The translations under genes were made by a program, and so were the position numbers. Below, one piece after another: positions 9,823 to 18,759 of a stretch of DNA of 64,000 nucleotides. The stretch comes from Kitasatospora azatica KCTC 9699 (GTDB lineage Bacteria; Actinomycetota; Actinomycetes; Streptomycetales; Streptomycetaceae): the NCBI RefSeq assembly GCF_000744785.1, contig NZ_JQMO01000003.1:3534001-3598000 (forward strand). Reading direction: 5' to 3'. Every line of letters starts with the position of its first letter. Within the stretch, counting starts at the first letter, position 1. The notes under the pieces were generated by a model that worked only from the letters and a program-made list of their open reading frames with translations, did no database searches and had not been told where the DNA came from.

Positions 9823-9859
9823 ACGGCCGCGGCACCCCTTTGCGGGGTGTCGCGGCCGT
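9823..9859 (+). terminator. Hairpin terminator after adk
   Basis: A 16-bp stem (9823-9838 with 9844-9859, one G-U pair) with a 5-nt loop follows the adk stop by about 25 nt. There is no T tract, which is common for streptomycete terminators. map lies about 90 nt downstream and may be read through or have its own promoter. Confidence 0.75.
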
Positions 9860-9947
9860 TGGGCGTCGTACGGTGGGGGAGTGGAACGGCCGTCGGGCGG
9901 AGTCCGGGCGGGGTACAGCGAAGAAACTGACGAAAGGCACTGGCCAG

Positions 9948-10787
9948 ATGGTGGAGATCAAGACCCCCGAGCAGATCGCCAAGATGCGAGCCGCCGGGCT
10001 GGTCGTCGCCGAGGCGCTCAAGGCCTGCCGCGAGGCGGTGGCCCCCGGGGTGAGCACCCAGGAGCTCAACGACATCGCGGACAAGGTGATCACCGAGCAC
10101 GGCGCCACCTCGAACTTCCGCGCCCACCACGGCGGCCTCTGGTTCCCCGGGGTGATCTGCGCCTCGGTCAACAACGAGGTGGTGCACGGCATCCCCGGTG
10201 AGCGGGTGCTGCAGGAGGGCGACGTGATCTCCATCGACTGCGGCGCGATCCTGGACGGCTGGCACGGCGACGCGGCGATCACGGTCGCCGTCGGCGAGGT
10301 CGCTCCCGAGGTGGCGATGCTCAGCAAGGTGACCGAGGGCTCGATGTGGGCCGGCATCGCGCAGATGAAGAAGAACAACCGCCTGGTCGACGTCTCCAAG
10401 GCGATCGAGGGCTTCATCCGCCGTCAGCCGCTGCCCCCCAAGGGCAAGTGGGGCATCACCGAGGGCTACGGCGGCCACGGCATCGGCACCGCGATGCACA
10501 TGGAGCCGCACGTGCTGAACTACGTGGAGCGCGGCCGCGGCAAGGGCCCCAAGCTGGTGCCGGGCACGGTGCTGGCGATCGAGCCGATGGTCTCGCTGGG
10601 CACCCCGCACACCAGCGTGCTCGAGGACGACTGGACCGTGGTCACCAACGACGGCACCTGGGCCTCGCACTGGGAGCACTCGGTGGCCGTCACCGAGCAG
10701 GGCCCGCTGGTGCTGACCGCCTTCGACGGTGGAAAGGCGCAGCTCGCGGCACTTGGTGTGACCGCGGCTCCCGACCCGTTGGGCTGA
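9948..10787 (+). CDS. map: Methionine aminopeptidase, type I
   Basis: Removes the N-terminal Met from nascent proteins. The open frame runs from 9840, but the family start is the ATG at 9948 (MVEIKTPEQIAKMRAAGLVV); a GTG follows directly. The product is 279 residues. The dinuclear metal site residues are visible in DCGAILDGWHGDAA, GYGGHGIG, AIEPMV and HWEHSVAVTEQG. It follows adk, as in many actinobacterial spc regions. Confidence 0.95.
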   Translation: MVEIKTPEQIAKMRAAGLVVAEALKACREAVAPGVSTQELNDIADKVITEHGATSNFRAHHGGLWFPGVICASVNNEVVHGIPGERVLQEGDVISIDCGAILDGWHGDAAITVAVGEVAPEVAMLSKVTEGSMWAGIAQMKKNNRLVDVSKAIEGFIRRQPLPPKGKWGITEGYGGHGIGTAMHMEPHVLNYVERGRGKGPKLVPGTVLAIEPMVSLGTPHTSVLEDDWTVVTNDGTWASHWEHSVAVTEQGPLVLTAFDGGKAQLAALGVTAAPDPLG

Positions 10788-10842
10788 GCCGGTATCGTCT
10801 CTGCTTCGAGCAGCTGGCGAAATCGGACAATAGGGGTAACAA

Positions 10843-11268
10843 GTGCTCAAGGGCTTCCGCGACTTCCTGATGCGCGGCAACGTCGTCGACATGGGCGTCG
10901 GCATCGTGATCGGGTCGGCGTTCACGGCGGTGGTCACCGGGTTCGTGAAGGCCTTCCTGACCCCGCTGGTGGGTGTGGTGGTCGGCGCGACCGGCGACTT
11001 CAGCACCTACACCTTCAAGCTGGTCGGCGTCACCTTCCCGTACGGCGAGTTCCTGAACGTGCTGATCGCGTTCATCATGACCGCCGCGGTGCTCTACTTC
11101 TGCGTGGTGCTGCCGGTCACCAAGGCCACCGCCCGGTACCTGCCGAAGAAGCCCAAGGTCGCCAAGCGCCCGTGCCCCGAGTGCCTGACCGAGATCCCGG
11201 AGGCGGCCAGCCGCTGCTCGGCCTGCACCGCGGCGGTCCAGCCGATGACCATCGGCGCGCAGCGCTGA
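10843..11268 (+). CDS. mscL: Large-conductance mechanosensitive channel with C-terminal zinc-ribbon-like tail
   Basis: A turgor-release channel of the inner membrane. The GTG start at 10843 follows TAGGGG. The 141-residue protein opens MLKGFRDFLMRGNVVDMGVG, the MscL N-terminal helix and TM1, and has TM2 at about residues 70-92. The C-terminal part differs from E. coli MscL: C111-x2-C114 and C125-x2-C128 form a likely zinc-ribbon pair instead of a simple helical bundle. Confidence 0.93.
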   Translation: MLKGFRDFLMRGNVVDMGVGIVIGSAFTAVVTGFVKAFLTPLVGVVVGATGDFSTYTFKLVGVTFPYGEFLNVLIAFIMTAAVLYFCVVLPVTKATARYLPKKPKVAKRPCPECLTEIPEAASRCSACTAAVQPMTIGAQR

Positions 11269-11282
11269 GGCGGTCGGCCGTT

Positions 11283-11312
11283 TTGGTCGCTGAGCGGACG
11301 GTAGCGTAGGAT
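11283..11312 (+). promoter_or_regulatory. Probable promoter of the infA operon
   Basis: TTGGTC (11283-11288), an 18-bp spacer and TAGGAT (11307-11312) form a good match to the streptomycete sigma-HrdB promoter pattern. It lies 126 nt upstream of the infA ATG, directly after mscL. Confidence 0.6.
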
Positions 11313-11437
11313 GGACCGTCGGCTCACTCGTAGCGTGCTTCAGCACGCCCTCTTCCCGCTGAGGGTCGGGGTGAACCCAGGTTCGCACGAGCGTGCCGCA
11401 TACGGTAGCCGGTCCCGGAAGGTGGATCTCGCAGTTC

Positions 11438-11659
11438 ATGGCAAAGAAGCAAGGCGCCATTGAGATCGAGGGCACCGTGATCGAGTCTCTCCCGAACGCC
11501 ATGTTCAAGGTTGAGCTGCAGAACGGTCACAAGGTCCTCGCGCACATCAGCGGCAAGATGCGGATGCACTACATCCGTATCCTCCCGGATGACCGCGTGG
11601 TCGTGGAGCTCAGCCCCTACGACCTCACGCGCGGACGCATCGTCTACCGCTACAAGTAA
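11438..11659 (+). CDS. infA: Translation initiation factor IF-1
   Basis: IF-1 blocks the A site during initiation. The 73-residue product ([19 protein letters not shown]) is a complete OB-fold S1-like domain ending [10 protein letters not shown] 169-nt spacer with a good promoter precedes it, so it probably heads the alpha operon. Confidence 0.98.
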   Translation: MAKKQGAIEIEGTVIESLPNAMFKVELQNGHKVLAHISGKMRMHYIRILPDDRVVVELSPYDLTRGRIVYRYK

Positions 11660-11697
11660 CAACGTCAGATCGATCGAGAGCCCGGAGGCCAAGACTC

Positions 11698-11811
11698 ATG
11701 AAGGTCAAGCCGAGCGTCAAGAAGATCTGCGACAAGTGCAAGGTGATCCGCCGTCACGGCCGGGTCATGGTGATCTGCGACAACCTGCGCCACAAGCAGC
11801 GCCAGGGCTGA
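11698..11811 (+). CDS. rpmJ: 50S ribosomal protein L36
   Basis: A 37-residue protein beginning [20 protein letters not shown]. It is the zinc-binding type: C-x2-C near residue 11, then a third Cys and a His near the C terminus ([13 protein letters not shown]). GGAGG lies 11 nt before the ATG. It is too short for many gene finders. Confidence 0.97.
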   Translation: MKVKPSVKKICDKCKVIRRHGRVMVICDNLRHKQRQG

Positions 11812-11987
11812 TCGTCCCGCATTTCTCGTAGTACTTCGCGCGACGCGCACAATGTCATACGCGGGCTGCCCGATCCGCCCCCCCTGTGGGACGGACTGCC
11901 ACCCCCGGTCAGAGGCCGGGGCTCGCTCGCCGAGAGGCGATCGAGTAGGCAGCACGTAAGACCTCTGAAGAAAAACAGGAGCCATGA
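11812..11987 (+). other. rpmJ-rpsM spacer with hairpins
   Basis: This 176-nt spacer has no gene. CCCCGG (11903-11908) pairs with CCGGGG (11916-11921) and TCGCC (11927-11931) pairs with GGCGA (11936-11940). The second stem lies some 50 nt before the rpsM ATG, so a translational leader for the distal alpha operon is possible. AGGAG precedes the start. Confidence 0.4.
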
Positions 11988-12368
11988 ATGGCACGCCTCG
12001 CCGGCGTTGATCTCCCCCGCGAGAAGCGGATCGAGATCGCCCTCACGTACGTCTACGGCATCGGCCGTACCCGCGCCCAGCAGACGCTGGCCGAGACGGG
12101 CGTGAACCCCGACATCCGCGTTCGCGACATCTCCGAGGACGACCTCGTCGCGCTGCAGCGTTACATCGACACGAACTTCCGTGTCGAGGGTGACCTGCGC
12201 CGTGAGGTGGCCGCCGACATCCGCCGCAAGGTCGAGATCGGCTGCTACGAGGGTCTGCGTCACCGCCGTGGCCTGCCCGTCCGCGGTCAGCGCACCCACA
12301 CCAACGCGCGTACCCGCAAGGGCCCGCGTCGCGCGATTGCCGGCAAGAAGAAGCCGGGCAAGAAGTAG
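11988..12368 (+). CDS. rpsM: 30S ribosomal protein S13
   Basis: S13 sits at the head of the 30S subunit and contacts the P-site tRNA. The 126-residue product starts [20 protein letters not shown] and has the H2TH segment [12 protein letters not shown]. The C terminus shows [20 protein letters not shown] and a basic tail. A hairpin spans its stop. Confidence 0.98.
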   Translation: MARLAGVDLPREKRIEIALTYVYGIGRTRAQQTLAETGVNPDIRVRDISEDDLVALQRYIDTNFRVEGDLRREVAADIRRKVEIGCYEGLRHRRGLPVRGQRTHTNARTRKGPRRAIAGKKKPGKK

Positions 12369-12413
12369 TCCGCCCGTTAACCGGACATCCCTCCGGCCCG
12401 CGGGTTAGCGGAC
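12368..12413 (+). other. Hairpin between rpsM and rpsK
   Basis: GTCCGC (12368-12373) pairs with GCGGAC (12408-12413), and TTAACC (12377-12382) pairs with GGTTA (12403-12407). The left arm begins at the rpsM stop. It may stabilise the upstream mRNA or attenuate transcription; there is no T tract. Confidence 0.4.
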
Positions 12414-12441
12414 CGATCACCTCAGTAGGAGAAACAGACTT

Positions 12442-12849
12442 ATGCCCCCCAAGGGTCGTCAGGCTGCCGGCGCGAAGAAGATCCGCCGCAAGGAAAAGAA
12501 GAACGTCGCTCACGGGCACGCCCACATCAAGAGCACGTTCAACAACACCATCGTTTCGATCACCGACCCCGCGGGCAACGTGATCTCCTGGGCCTCCGCC
12601 GGCCACGTCGGCTTCAAGGGCTCGCGCAAGTCGACCCCGTTCGCCGCGCAGATGGCCGCCGAGGCCGCCGCGCGTCGTGCGCAGGAGCACGGCATGCGCA
12701 AGGTCGACGTCTTCGTGAAGGGTCCGGGCTCCGGCCGCGAGACCGCGATCCGCTCGCTCCAGGCCACCGGCCTGGAGGTGGGTTCGATCCAGGACGTCAC
12801 CCCCACCCCGCACAACGGCTGCCGCCCGCCGAAGCGTCGCCGCGTCTGA
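12442..12849 (+). CDS. rpsK: 30S ribosomal protein S11
   Basis: S11 forms part of the E-site platform. The 135-residue product has [20 protein letters not shown] and ends in the conserved [20 protein letters not shown] precedes the ATG. The usual next gene in many bacteria, rpsD (S4), is missing here; a hairpin and rpoA follow instead. Confidence 0.98.
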   Translation: MPPKGRQAAGAKKIRRKEKKNVAHGHAHIKSTFNNTIVSITDPAGNVISWASAGHVGFKGSRKSTPFAAQMAAEAAARRAQEHGMRKVDVFVKGPGSGRETAIRSLQATGLEVGSIQDVTPTPHNGCRPPKRRRV

Positions 12850-12881
12850 CGCGTCGCCTTCGGGTGCGACTGTTTTAAACC

Positions 12882-12916
12882 GCGTACGGGGTCCTGTTCG
12901 ACGGGACCCCGTACGC
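12882..12916 (+). terminator. Hairpin between rpsK and rpoA
   Basis: A perfect 13-bp stem, GCGTACGGGGTCC (12882-12894) with GGACCCCGTACGC (12904-12916), has a 9-nt loop. It sits where rpsD would be in other genomes and may reduce transcription into rpoA. The downstream bases TGGTCTTGTTC are moderately T-rich. Confidence 0.65.
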
Positions 12917-12972
12917 TGGTCTTGTTCGGCATCAAATAGTGGGTGCCGAAGACAACTGGAGGATCTGAAAAC

Positions 12973-13995
12973 ATGCTGATCGCTCAGCGTCCCTCGCTGA
13001 CCGAAGAGGTTGTCGACGAGTACCGCTCGCGGTTCGTCATCGAGCCGCTGGAGCCGGGCTTCGGCTACACCCTCGGCAACTCGCTTCGCCGCACGCTCCT
13101 CTCCTCGATCCCCGGCGCTGCTGTCACCAGCATCCGGATCGACGGTGTCCTGCACGAGTTCACCACCGTGCCGGGCGTCAAGGAGGACGTCACCGACCTC
13201 ATCCTCAACATCAAGCAGCTGGTCGTCTCCTCGGAGCACGACGAGCCGGTCGTGATGTACCTGCGCAAGCAGGGCCCGGGTGTGGTCACCGCCGCCGACA
13301 TCGCGCCCCCGGCCGGTGTCGAGGTGCACAACCCCGAGCTGGTCCTCGCCACGCTCAACGGCAAGGGCAAGCTGGAGATGGAGCTGACCGTCGAGCGCGG
13401 TCGCGGCTACGTCTCCGCCGTGCAGAACAAGGCTTCCGGCCAGGAGATCGGCCGGATCCCGGTCGACTCGATCTACAGCCCCGTGCTGAAGGTCACCTAC
13501 AAGGTCGAGGCCACCCGTGTCGAGCAGCGGACCGACTTCGACAAGCTGATCGTCGACGTCGAGACCAAGCCCGCCATGCGCCCGCGTGACGCCATGGCCT
13601 CGGCCGGTAAGACCCTGGTGGAGCTGTTCGGTCTCGCCCGCGAGCTGAACATCGACGCCGAGGGCATCGACATGGGCCCGTCCCCGACGGACGCCGCCCT
13701 GGCCGCCGATCTGGCGCTGCCGATCGAGGAGCTCGAGCTCACCGTTCGGTCGTACAACTGCCTCAAGCGCGAGGGCATCCACACCGTGGGTGAGCTCGTC
13801 GCCCGCTCGGAGGCGGACCTGCTCGACATTCGCAACTTCGGTGCGAAGTCGATCGACGAGGTCAAGGCGAAGCTGGCCGGCATGGGCCTGGCCCTCAAGG
13901 ACAGCCCGCCCGGATTCGACCCGACCGCGGCCGCCGACGCCTTCGGCGCCGACGACCTGGACGACGCGGGTTACGCCGAGACCGAGCAGTACTGA
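12973..13995 (+). CDS. rpoA: RNA polymerase alpha subunit
   Basis: The alpha dimer scaffolds RNA polymerase assembly. The ATG at 12973 follows GGAGG and gives 340 residues. The N-terminal domain holds [25 protein letters not shown]; the C-terminal domain (about 250-320) has [16 protein letters not shown] and [10 protein letters not shown]. The acidic tail ending [11 protein letters not shown] is typical for actinobacteria. Confidence 0.98.
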   Translation: MLIAQRPSLTEEVVDEYRSRFVIEPLEPGFGYTLGNSLRRTLLSSIPGAAVTSIRIDGVLHEFTTVPGVKEDVTDLILNIKQLVVSSEHDEPVVMYLRKQGPGVVTAADIAPPAGVEVHNPELVLATLNGKGKLEMELTVERGRGYVSAVQNKASGQEIGRIPVDSIYSPVLKVTYKVEATRVEQRTDFDKLIVDVETKPAMRPRDAMASAGKTLVELFGLARELNIDAEGIDMGPSPTDAALAADLALPIEELELTVRSYNCLKREGIHTVGELVARSEADLLDIRNFGAKSIDEVKAKLAGMGLALKDSPPGFDPTAAADAFGADDLDDAGYAETEQY

Positions 13996-14004
13996 GTTTG
14001 GACG

Positions 14005-14026
14005 GGGGCGGCCCTCGGGTCGCCCC
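14005..14026 (+). other. Hairpin after rpoA
   Basis: GGGGCG (14005-14010) and CGCCCC (14021-14026) pair, extended by CCC/GGG inside the loop. It lies 10 nt after the rpoA stop in a 157-nt spacer before rplQ. It may be an attenuator or partial terminator. Confidence 0.5.
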
Positions 14027-14152
14027 TGTTCGATGCACACAGGGCTCTGCGGGGGACAACCCCCAGACCCCCACTAAGCCGTCCGGGCAACCGTGCCCGT
14101 ACGCCCGTTCCGGTACCTGATACGGCCGGATTCGGAGATTGAAGGAGCTACC

Positions 14153-14650
14153 ATGCCCCGTCCCGCGAAGGGTGCCCGCCTCGGCGGTGGCCCGCACCAC
14201 GAGCCGCTGCTGCTCGCCGGCCTCTGCCGGGAGCTCTTCCAGTACGGCCGCATCACCACGACCGAGGCCAAGGCCCGTCGGATGCGCCCGCTGGCGGAGA
14301 AGCTGATCACCAAGGCCAAGGCCGGTGACATCCACAACCGTCGCATCGTCCGCAAGACGATCACCGACGTCTCCGTGCTGCACACCCTCTTCACCGAGAT
14401 CGCGCCGCGCTACGAGAACCGTCCCGGTGGCTACACCCGCATCACCAAGATCGGTCCCCGTCGTGGCGACAACGCCCCGATGGCCGTGATCGAGCTGGTC
14501 GAGGCGCTGACCGTCGCGCAGACCGCCGTCGGCGAGGCCGAGGGTGCCACCAAGCGTGCCGCCAAGGAGGCCGCTGAGGCCCCCGCCGCTGCCGAGGCTC
14601 CGGCCGACGCCGCGCCGGCCGCCGAGGCGACCGAGGGCGACAACGCCTGA
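14153..14650 (+). CDS. rplQ: 50S ribosomal protein L17
   Basis: L17 is at the exit-tunnel rim. The frame is open from 14093, but the ATG at 14153 ([20 protein letters not shown]) follows AAGGAG and matches the family start. The protein is 165 residues, longer than E. coli L17 (127) because of an Ala/Glu/Pro-rich tail after residue about 120. A strong terminator follows. Confidence 0.96.
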   Translation: MPRPAKGARLGGGPHHEPLLLAGLCRELFQYGRITTTEAKARRMRPLAEKLITKAKAGDIHNRRIVRKTITDVSVLHTLFTEIAPRYENRPGGYTRITKIGPRRGDNAPMAVIELVEALTVAQTAVGEAEGATKRAAKEAAEAPAAAEAPADAAPAAEATEGDNA

Positions 14651-14668
14651 CACCGCAAGGTGTGAGTC

Positions 14669-14706
14669 CGGGCCCGCTTCCCCACTCCGGTGGGGGAGCG
14701 GGCCCG
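14669..14706 (+). terminator. Terminator after rplQ
   Basis: A 16-bp stem (14669-14684 with 14691-14706, one weak pair) and a 6-nt loop, followed by TTCGTTAC. It ends the alpha operon just before truA. Confidence 0.8.
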
Positions 14707-14739
14707 TTCGTTACCGACTGGGCCCCTTCGTTACTGAGT
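14700..14739 (+). repeat. 20-bp tandem repeat upstream of truA
   Basis: Two 20-bp units (14700-14719 and 14720-14739) match at 17 of 20 positions (shared GGGCCC.TTCGTTAC.GA.T). The first overlaps the right end of the rplQ terminator. The repeats lie directly before the truA ribosome-binding region. Confidence 0.7.
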
Positions 14740-14750
14740 GGGAGTGAGCA

Positions 14751-15656
14751 GTGCTCAAGGATTGCGAGCAGCCGGAGCAGCCGCTGCGTCAGGACGGCCC
14801 GGCCGAGGGGTTCGTCCGGATCCGGCTCGATCTCGCCTACCACGGCGCCGAGTTCTCCGGCTGGGCCCGCCAGCGCGGCCGGCGCACCGTGCAGGAGGAG
14901 ATCGAGAGCGCGCTGCAGATCGTCACCCGCAGCTCCGCGCTCTACCCGCTGACCGTGGCAGGGCGCACCGACGCCGGGGTGCACGCGCGCGGCCAGGTGG
15001 CGCACGTCGACCTGCCGGTGGAGCTCTGGGCCGAGCACGGCGAGAAGCTGCTGCGCCGGCTCGCCGGGCGGCTGCCGGCCGATGTCCGGATCTACCGGGT
15101 CGGCGAGGCGCCGGCCGGCTTCGACGCCCGGTTCGCCGCGATCTGGCGCCGCTACGCCTACCGGGTGGCCGACCACCCCGGCGGCGTGGACCCGCTGCTG
15201 CGCGGCCATGTGCTCTGGCACGACCGCCCGTTGGACATCGACCGGATGAACGAGGCGGCCAAGCTGCTGCTCGGCGAGCACGACTTCGCCGCGTACTGCA
15301 AGAAGCGCGAGGGCGCGACCACCATCCGCACCCTGCTGGAACTGCACTGGGACCGGGTGCCGATGGACCCGTACGCGGCCCAGGAGGGCTCGCTGGCGGT
15401 CGCCACGGTCCGGGCCGACGCCTTCTGCCACAACATGGTCCGGGCCCTGGTCGGCGCGATGCTGCTGGTCGGCGACGGGCACCGACCGGTGGAGTTCCCC
15501 GGCGAGGTGCTGGCCGGCGGGGTGCGCAACAGCGCGGTCAACGTGATCCGGCCGTACGGACTGACCCTGGAGGAGGTCGGCTACCCGGCCGACGACCAGC
15601 TCGCCGAGCGGGGCCGGCTGGCCCGCCGGATGCGCACGCTGCCCGGCCAGAGCTAA
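14751..15656 (+). CDS. truA: tRNA pseudouridine(38-40) synthase TruA
   Basis: Modifies U38-U40 in the anticodon arm of many tRNAs. The 301-residue product begins at GTG 14751 after GGGAGTGAG. The catalytic Asp is in [16 protein letters not shown], the TruA hallmark. [10 protein letters not shown] and [15 protein letters not shown] are further family segments. The first 20 residues are not conserved in general, so a slightly later start cannot be excluded. TruA after rplQ is a common order. Confidence 0.95.
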   Translation: MLKDCEQPEQPLRQDGPAEGFVRIRLDLAYHGAEFSGWARQRGRRTVQEEIESALQIVTRSSALYPLTVAGRTDAGVHARGQVAHVDLPVELWAEHGEKLLRRLAGRLPADVRIYRVGEAPAGFDARFAAIWRRYAYRVADHPGGVDPLLRGHVLWHDRPLDIDRMNEAAKLLLGEHDFAAYCKKREGATTIRTLLELHWDRVPMDPYAAQEGSLAVATVRADAFCHNMVRALVGAMLLVGDGHRPVEFPGEVLAGGVRNSAVNVIRPYGLTLEEVGYPADDQLAERGRLARRMRTLPGQS

Positions 15657-15699
15657 TCCATTTGGTGGCGACCCCCGGGCGTGGGCACAATTTCGGCCT

Positions 15700-17364
15700 A
15701 TGGGACACGTCGAGATTTCACACCTTGAGTACTACCTGCCGGACGGACGGGTGTTGTTCGACGACGCGTCCTTCCGGGTCGGCGAGGGCTCCGCGGTCGC
15801 CCTGGTGGGTGCCAACGGAGCCGGCAAGACCACGCTGCTGCGCATGATCGCGGGCGACACCCAGCCGCACGGCGGGACGGTGACGGTCAGCGGCGGGCTC
15901 GGCGTGATGCGCCAGTTCGTCGGCACCACCGGCCGCGAGGACCAGCGCGAGACGCCGGGCGCGCTGCCCGCCGACGCCTCGGTCCGGGACCTGCTGGTCT
16001 CGGTCGCCCCCGCCCGGATCGCGCAGGCCGCCAAGGCGGTGGACGCGGCCGAGCTGGCGATGATGGCGCAGGACGACGAGAAGTCGCAGATGGCCTATGC
16101 CCAGGCGCTCTCCGACTGGGCCGATGCCGGCGGCTACGACTACGAGACCGACTGGGACGTCTGCACCATGGCGGCGCTCGGGATGCCCTTCGAGCGCGCC
16201 CAGTTCCGTGGCCTGAACACGCTCTCCGGCGGCGAGCAGAAGCGCCTGGTCCTGGAGGCGCTGCTGCGCGGCCCCGAGGAGGTGATCCTGCTCGACGAGC
16301 CGGACAACTACCTGGACGTCCCCGGCAAGCGCTGGCTGGAGGAGGCGATCAAGGCCACCTCCAAGACCGTCCTGTTCATCTCGCACGACCGCGAGCTGCT
16401 CTCCCGCTGCGCGGACAAGATCATCAGCATCGAGTCGGGCTTCGGCGGGGGCGGCAGCTCCGTCTGGGTGCACGGTGGCGGTTTCGACTCCTTCCACGAG
16501 GCCCGCAAGGAGCGCTTCGCCCGCTTCGAGGAACTCGGCCGGCGCTGGGACGAGGAGCACGCCAAGCTCAAGAAGCTGGTGGTCAACCTGCGGCAGGCGG
16601 CCTCGGTCAGCCACGCCCTGGCCACCCGCTACGCCGCCGCGCAGACCCGGCTGAAGAAGTTCGAGGAGGCCGGCCGGCCGGAGGAGCCGCCGCGCGAGCA
16701 GAACATCACGATGCGGCTCAAGGGCGGCCGGACCGGGGTGCGGGCGCTGACCATCGAGCAGTTGGAGCTCACCGGTCTGATGAAGCCCTTCGACCTGGAG
16801 GTCTTCTACGGCCAGCGGGTCGCGGTGCTCGGCTCCAACGGCTCCGGCAAGTCGCACTTCCTGCGGCTGCTCGCGGGCGACGAGTCGGTCAAGCACAGCG
16901 GCGGGTTCAGGCTCGGCGCCCGGGTGGTGCCCGGCCACTTCCGGCAGACCCACGCCCACCCGGAGCTGCTCGGACGGACCGTCCGCTCGATCATCGAGGA
17001 GGAGCACGCGCTCAGCCGCGGCGCCGCGATGGGCGCGCTGCGCCGGTACGAGCTGGACAAGCAGGAGGAGCAGCGGTTCGAGTCGCTGTCCGGCGGCCAG
17101 CAGGCCCGGCTGATGATCCTCAAGCTGGAGCTGGACGGGGTCACCGCGCTGCTGCTGGACGAGCCGACGGACAACCTCGACCTGGAGAGCGCGGAGGCGC
17201 TGCAGGAGGGGCTGGAGGCCTTCGAGGGCACGGTGCTCTGCGTGACCCACGACCGCTGGTTCGCGAAGAGCTTCGACCGCTTCCTGGTCTTCGGCAGCGA
17301 CGGCCGGGTCTACGAGTCGCCGGAGCCGGTGTGGGACGAGACGCGCGTGCAGCGGGAACGGTGA
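15700..17364 (+). CDS. ABC-F family ATPase (duplicated nucleotide-binding domains)
   Basis: A soluble protein of 554 residues with two ABC domains and no membrane segments. Domain 1 has P-loop GANGAGKTT, signature LSGGEQKR and a Walker B written LLDEPDNYLD instead of the usual TNHLD. Domain 2 has GSNGSGKSH, LSGGQQAR and LLDEPTDNLD. The linker (about residues 265-330) is charged and probably helical. ABC-F proteins act on ribosomes, either relieving stalled peptides or giving antibiotic protection. The location between truA and rplM fits a translation role; the specific function is unknown. Its stop codon lies in a 25-bp tandem duplication. Confidence 0.85.
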   Translation: MGHVEISHLEYYLPDGRVLFDDASFRVGEGSAVALVGANGAGKTTLLRMIAGDTQPHGGTVTVSGGLGVMRQFVGTTGREDQRETPGALPADASVRDLLVSVAPARIAQAAKAVDAAELAMMAQDDEKSQMAYAQALSDWADAGGYDYETDWDVCTMAALGMPFERAQFRGLNTLSGGEQKRLVLEALLRGPEEVILLDEPDNYLDVPGKRWLEEAIKATSKTVLFISHDRELLSRCADKIISIESGFGGGGSSVWVHGGGFDSFHEARKERFARFEELGRRWDEEHAKLKKLVVNLRQAASVSHALATRYAAAQTRLKKFEEAGRPEEPPREQNITMRLKGGRTGVRALTIEQLELTGLMKPFDLEVFYGQRVAVLGSNGSGKSHFLRLLAGDESVKHSGGFRLGARVVPGHFRQTHAHPELLGRTVRSIIEEEHALSRGAAMGALRRYELDKQEEQRFESLSGGQQARLMILKLELDGVTALLLDEPTDNLDLESAEALQEGLEAFEGTVLCVTHDRWFAKSFDRFLVFGSDGRVYESPEPVWDETRVQRER

Positions 17365-17403
17365 CGCCGGGGTGGGCCGGGAACGGTGACGCCGGAGTGG
17401 GCC
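17354..17403 (+). repeat. 25-bp tandem duplication across the ABC-F stop codon
   Basis: Units 17354-17378 and 17379-17403 are identical except one base. The TGA stop (17362-17364) lies in unit 1. The second unit is untranslated. Confidence 0.9.
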
Positions 17404-17415
17404 GGGCGGGGGGAT

Positions 17416-17444
17416 TTGGTCTGGCTGTGGGGAGCCGGTAGTCT
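17416..17444 (+). promoter_or_regulatory. Probable rplM-rpsI promoter
   Basis: TTGGTC (17416-17421), a 17-bp spacer and TAGTCT (17439-17444) match the vegetative promoter pattern well. This predicts a 5' leader of about 165 nt before the rplM GTG, long enough for regulation; CACGTG near 17480 and several short inverted repeats lie within it. Confidence 0.65.
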
Positions 17445-17618
17445 GGGCCCTTGTTGTGCGTATTGGCTCGCTCCATCTCACGTGAGAGGTCGGTACGCCG
17501 GAGATACCAGGCCGATGACCAGCGGCTCCCCTTGAATTGCGTCCAAGCGGGACCAGGCTGATCCCTCGTCCAGGTGCTCCTGTCAGGACTCACTCACTGA
17601 AAAGCGAAGGCTACGACC

Positions 17619-18062
17619 GTGCGTACGTACAGCCCCAAGCCCGGCGACGTCCAGCGTCAGTGGCACGTCATCGACGCGACCGACGTCGTGCTCGGCCGCC
17701 TGGCCTCCCAGGCCGCCAACCTCCTCCGGGGCAAGCACAAGGCGATCTACGCGCCGCACGTTGACACTGGTGACTTCGTCATCATCATCAACGCCGACAA
17801 GGTGCACCTGTCCGGTAACAAGAAGACCCAGAAGCTGGCCTACCGCCACTCGGGCTTCCCGGGTGGTCTGCGCTCGGTGCGCTACGACGACCTCCTGGAC
17901 AAGAACCCGGAGAAGGCCGTCGAGAAGGCCATCAAGGGCATGATCCCCAAGAACAGCCTGGGCCGTCAGATGCTCTCCAAGCTGAAGGTCTACTCGGGCG
18001 ACCAGCACCCGCACGCTGCGCAGCAGCCGGTGCCGTTCGAGATCACCCAGGTCGCGCAGTAA
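17619..18062 (+). CDS. rplM: 50S ribosomal protein L13
   Basis: An early-assembly protein of the large subunit. The GTG start gives [20 protein letters not shown], and the 147-residue product has [20 protein letters not shown] and the KMLSKLKVY-type end ([21 protein letters not shown]). It forms the conserved pair with rpsI, 44 nt downstream. Confidence 0.98.
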   Translation: MRTYSPKPGDVQRQWHVIDATDVVLGRLASQAANLLRGKHKAIYAPHVDTGDFVIIINADKVHLSGNKKTQKLAYRHSGFPGGLRSVRYDDLLDKNPEKAVEKAIKGMIPKNSLGRQMLSKLKVYSGDQHPHAAQQPVPFEITQVAQ

Positions 18063-18106
18063 TTCCGGCCACCCAAGCCCTTAACTAAGAAAAGCTGAGG
18101 AACATC

Positions 18107-18616
18107 GTGGCCGAGAACGCTGCCATCGAGACCACCCTTGAGGTCGACTTCGACGAGGACGTGACCGAGTACACGTCCGAGGAGGAGACCTACACCTCCG
18201 AGTCGCTGGCCGGCCGCTTCGCCGAGGCCATCCCCGGCGCCGGCCTTGGCCGTCGCAAGGAGGCGATCGCCCGCGTGCGCATCGTCCCGGGCACCGGCAA
18301 GTGGAAGATCAACGGTCGCACCCTGGAGAACTACTTCCCCAACAAGGTGCACCAGCAGACCGTGAACGAGCCCTTCAAGCTCCTTGAGCTGGACGGCCGT
18401 TACGACGTCATCGCCCGCATCGCGGGTGGCGGCGTGTCCGGTCAGGCCTACGCGCTGCGCCTCGGCGTGGCCCGTGCGCTGAACGAGGCCGACGTGGACA
18501 ACAACCGCGGCGCCCTCAAGAAGGCCGGCTTCCTGACCCGTGACGCCCGCGCCGTCGAGCGCAAGAAGGCCGGTCTCAAGAAGGCCCGCAAGGCCCCGCA
18601 GTACAGCAAGCGCTAG
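18107..18616 (+). CDS. rpsI: 30S ribosomal protein S9
   Basis: S9 reaches into the P site with its C-terminal tail. The GTG start is after GCTGAGGAA. The 169-residue protein has an acidic extension of about 40 residues ([16 protein letters not shown]) before the conserved [14 protein letters not shown] core, as in other actinobacteria, and ends PQYSKR. Two hairpins follow. Confidence 0.98.
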   Translation: MAENAAIETTLEVDFDEDVTEYTSEEETYTSESLAGRFAEAIPGAGLGRRKEAIARVRIVPGTGKWKINGRTLENYFPNKVHQQTVNEPFKLLELDGRYDVIARIAGGGVSGQAYALRLGVARALNEADVDNNRGALKKAGFLTRDARAVERKKAGLKKARKAPQYSKR

Positions 18617-18625
18617 TCACGCCCC

Positions 18626-18655
18626 GGGGTGCGTACCGCCCTTGGTGCGCACCCC
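18626..18655 (+). terminator. First hairpin after rpsI
   Basis: GGGGTGCGTACC (18626-18637) pairs with GGTGCGCACCCC (18644-18655) with one G-U pair and a 6-nt loop, 10 nt after the rpsI stop. Confidence 0.7.
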
Positions 18656-18669
18656 GCAGGTGGGACCCA

Positions 18670-18700
18670 CGCCCCGGAGCACTTCATGTGCCCCGGGGCG
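18670..18700 (+). terminator. Second hairpin after rpsI
   Basis: A 13-bp stem (18670-18682 with 18688-18700, one A-C mismatch) and a TTCAT loop, followed by TTGTG. With the first hairpin it makes a double terminator before glmM. Confidence 0.75.
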
Positions 18701-18759
18701 TTGTGCTCCCTGTGCCGGTCAGGCGGCCAGGGACTCCTTACGCAACGAAGGACGGGACT

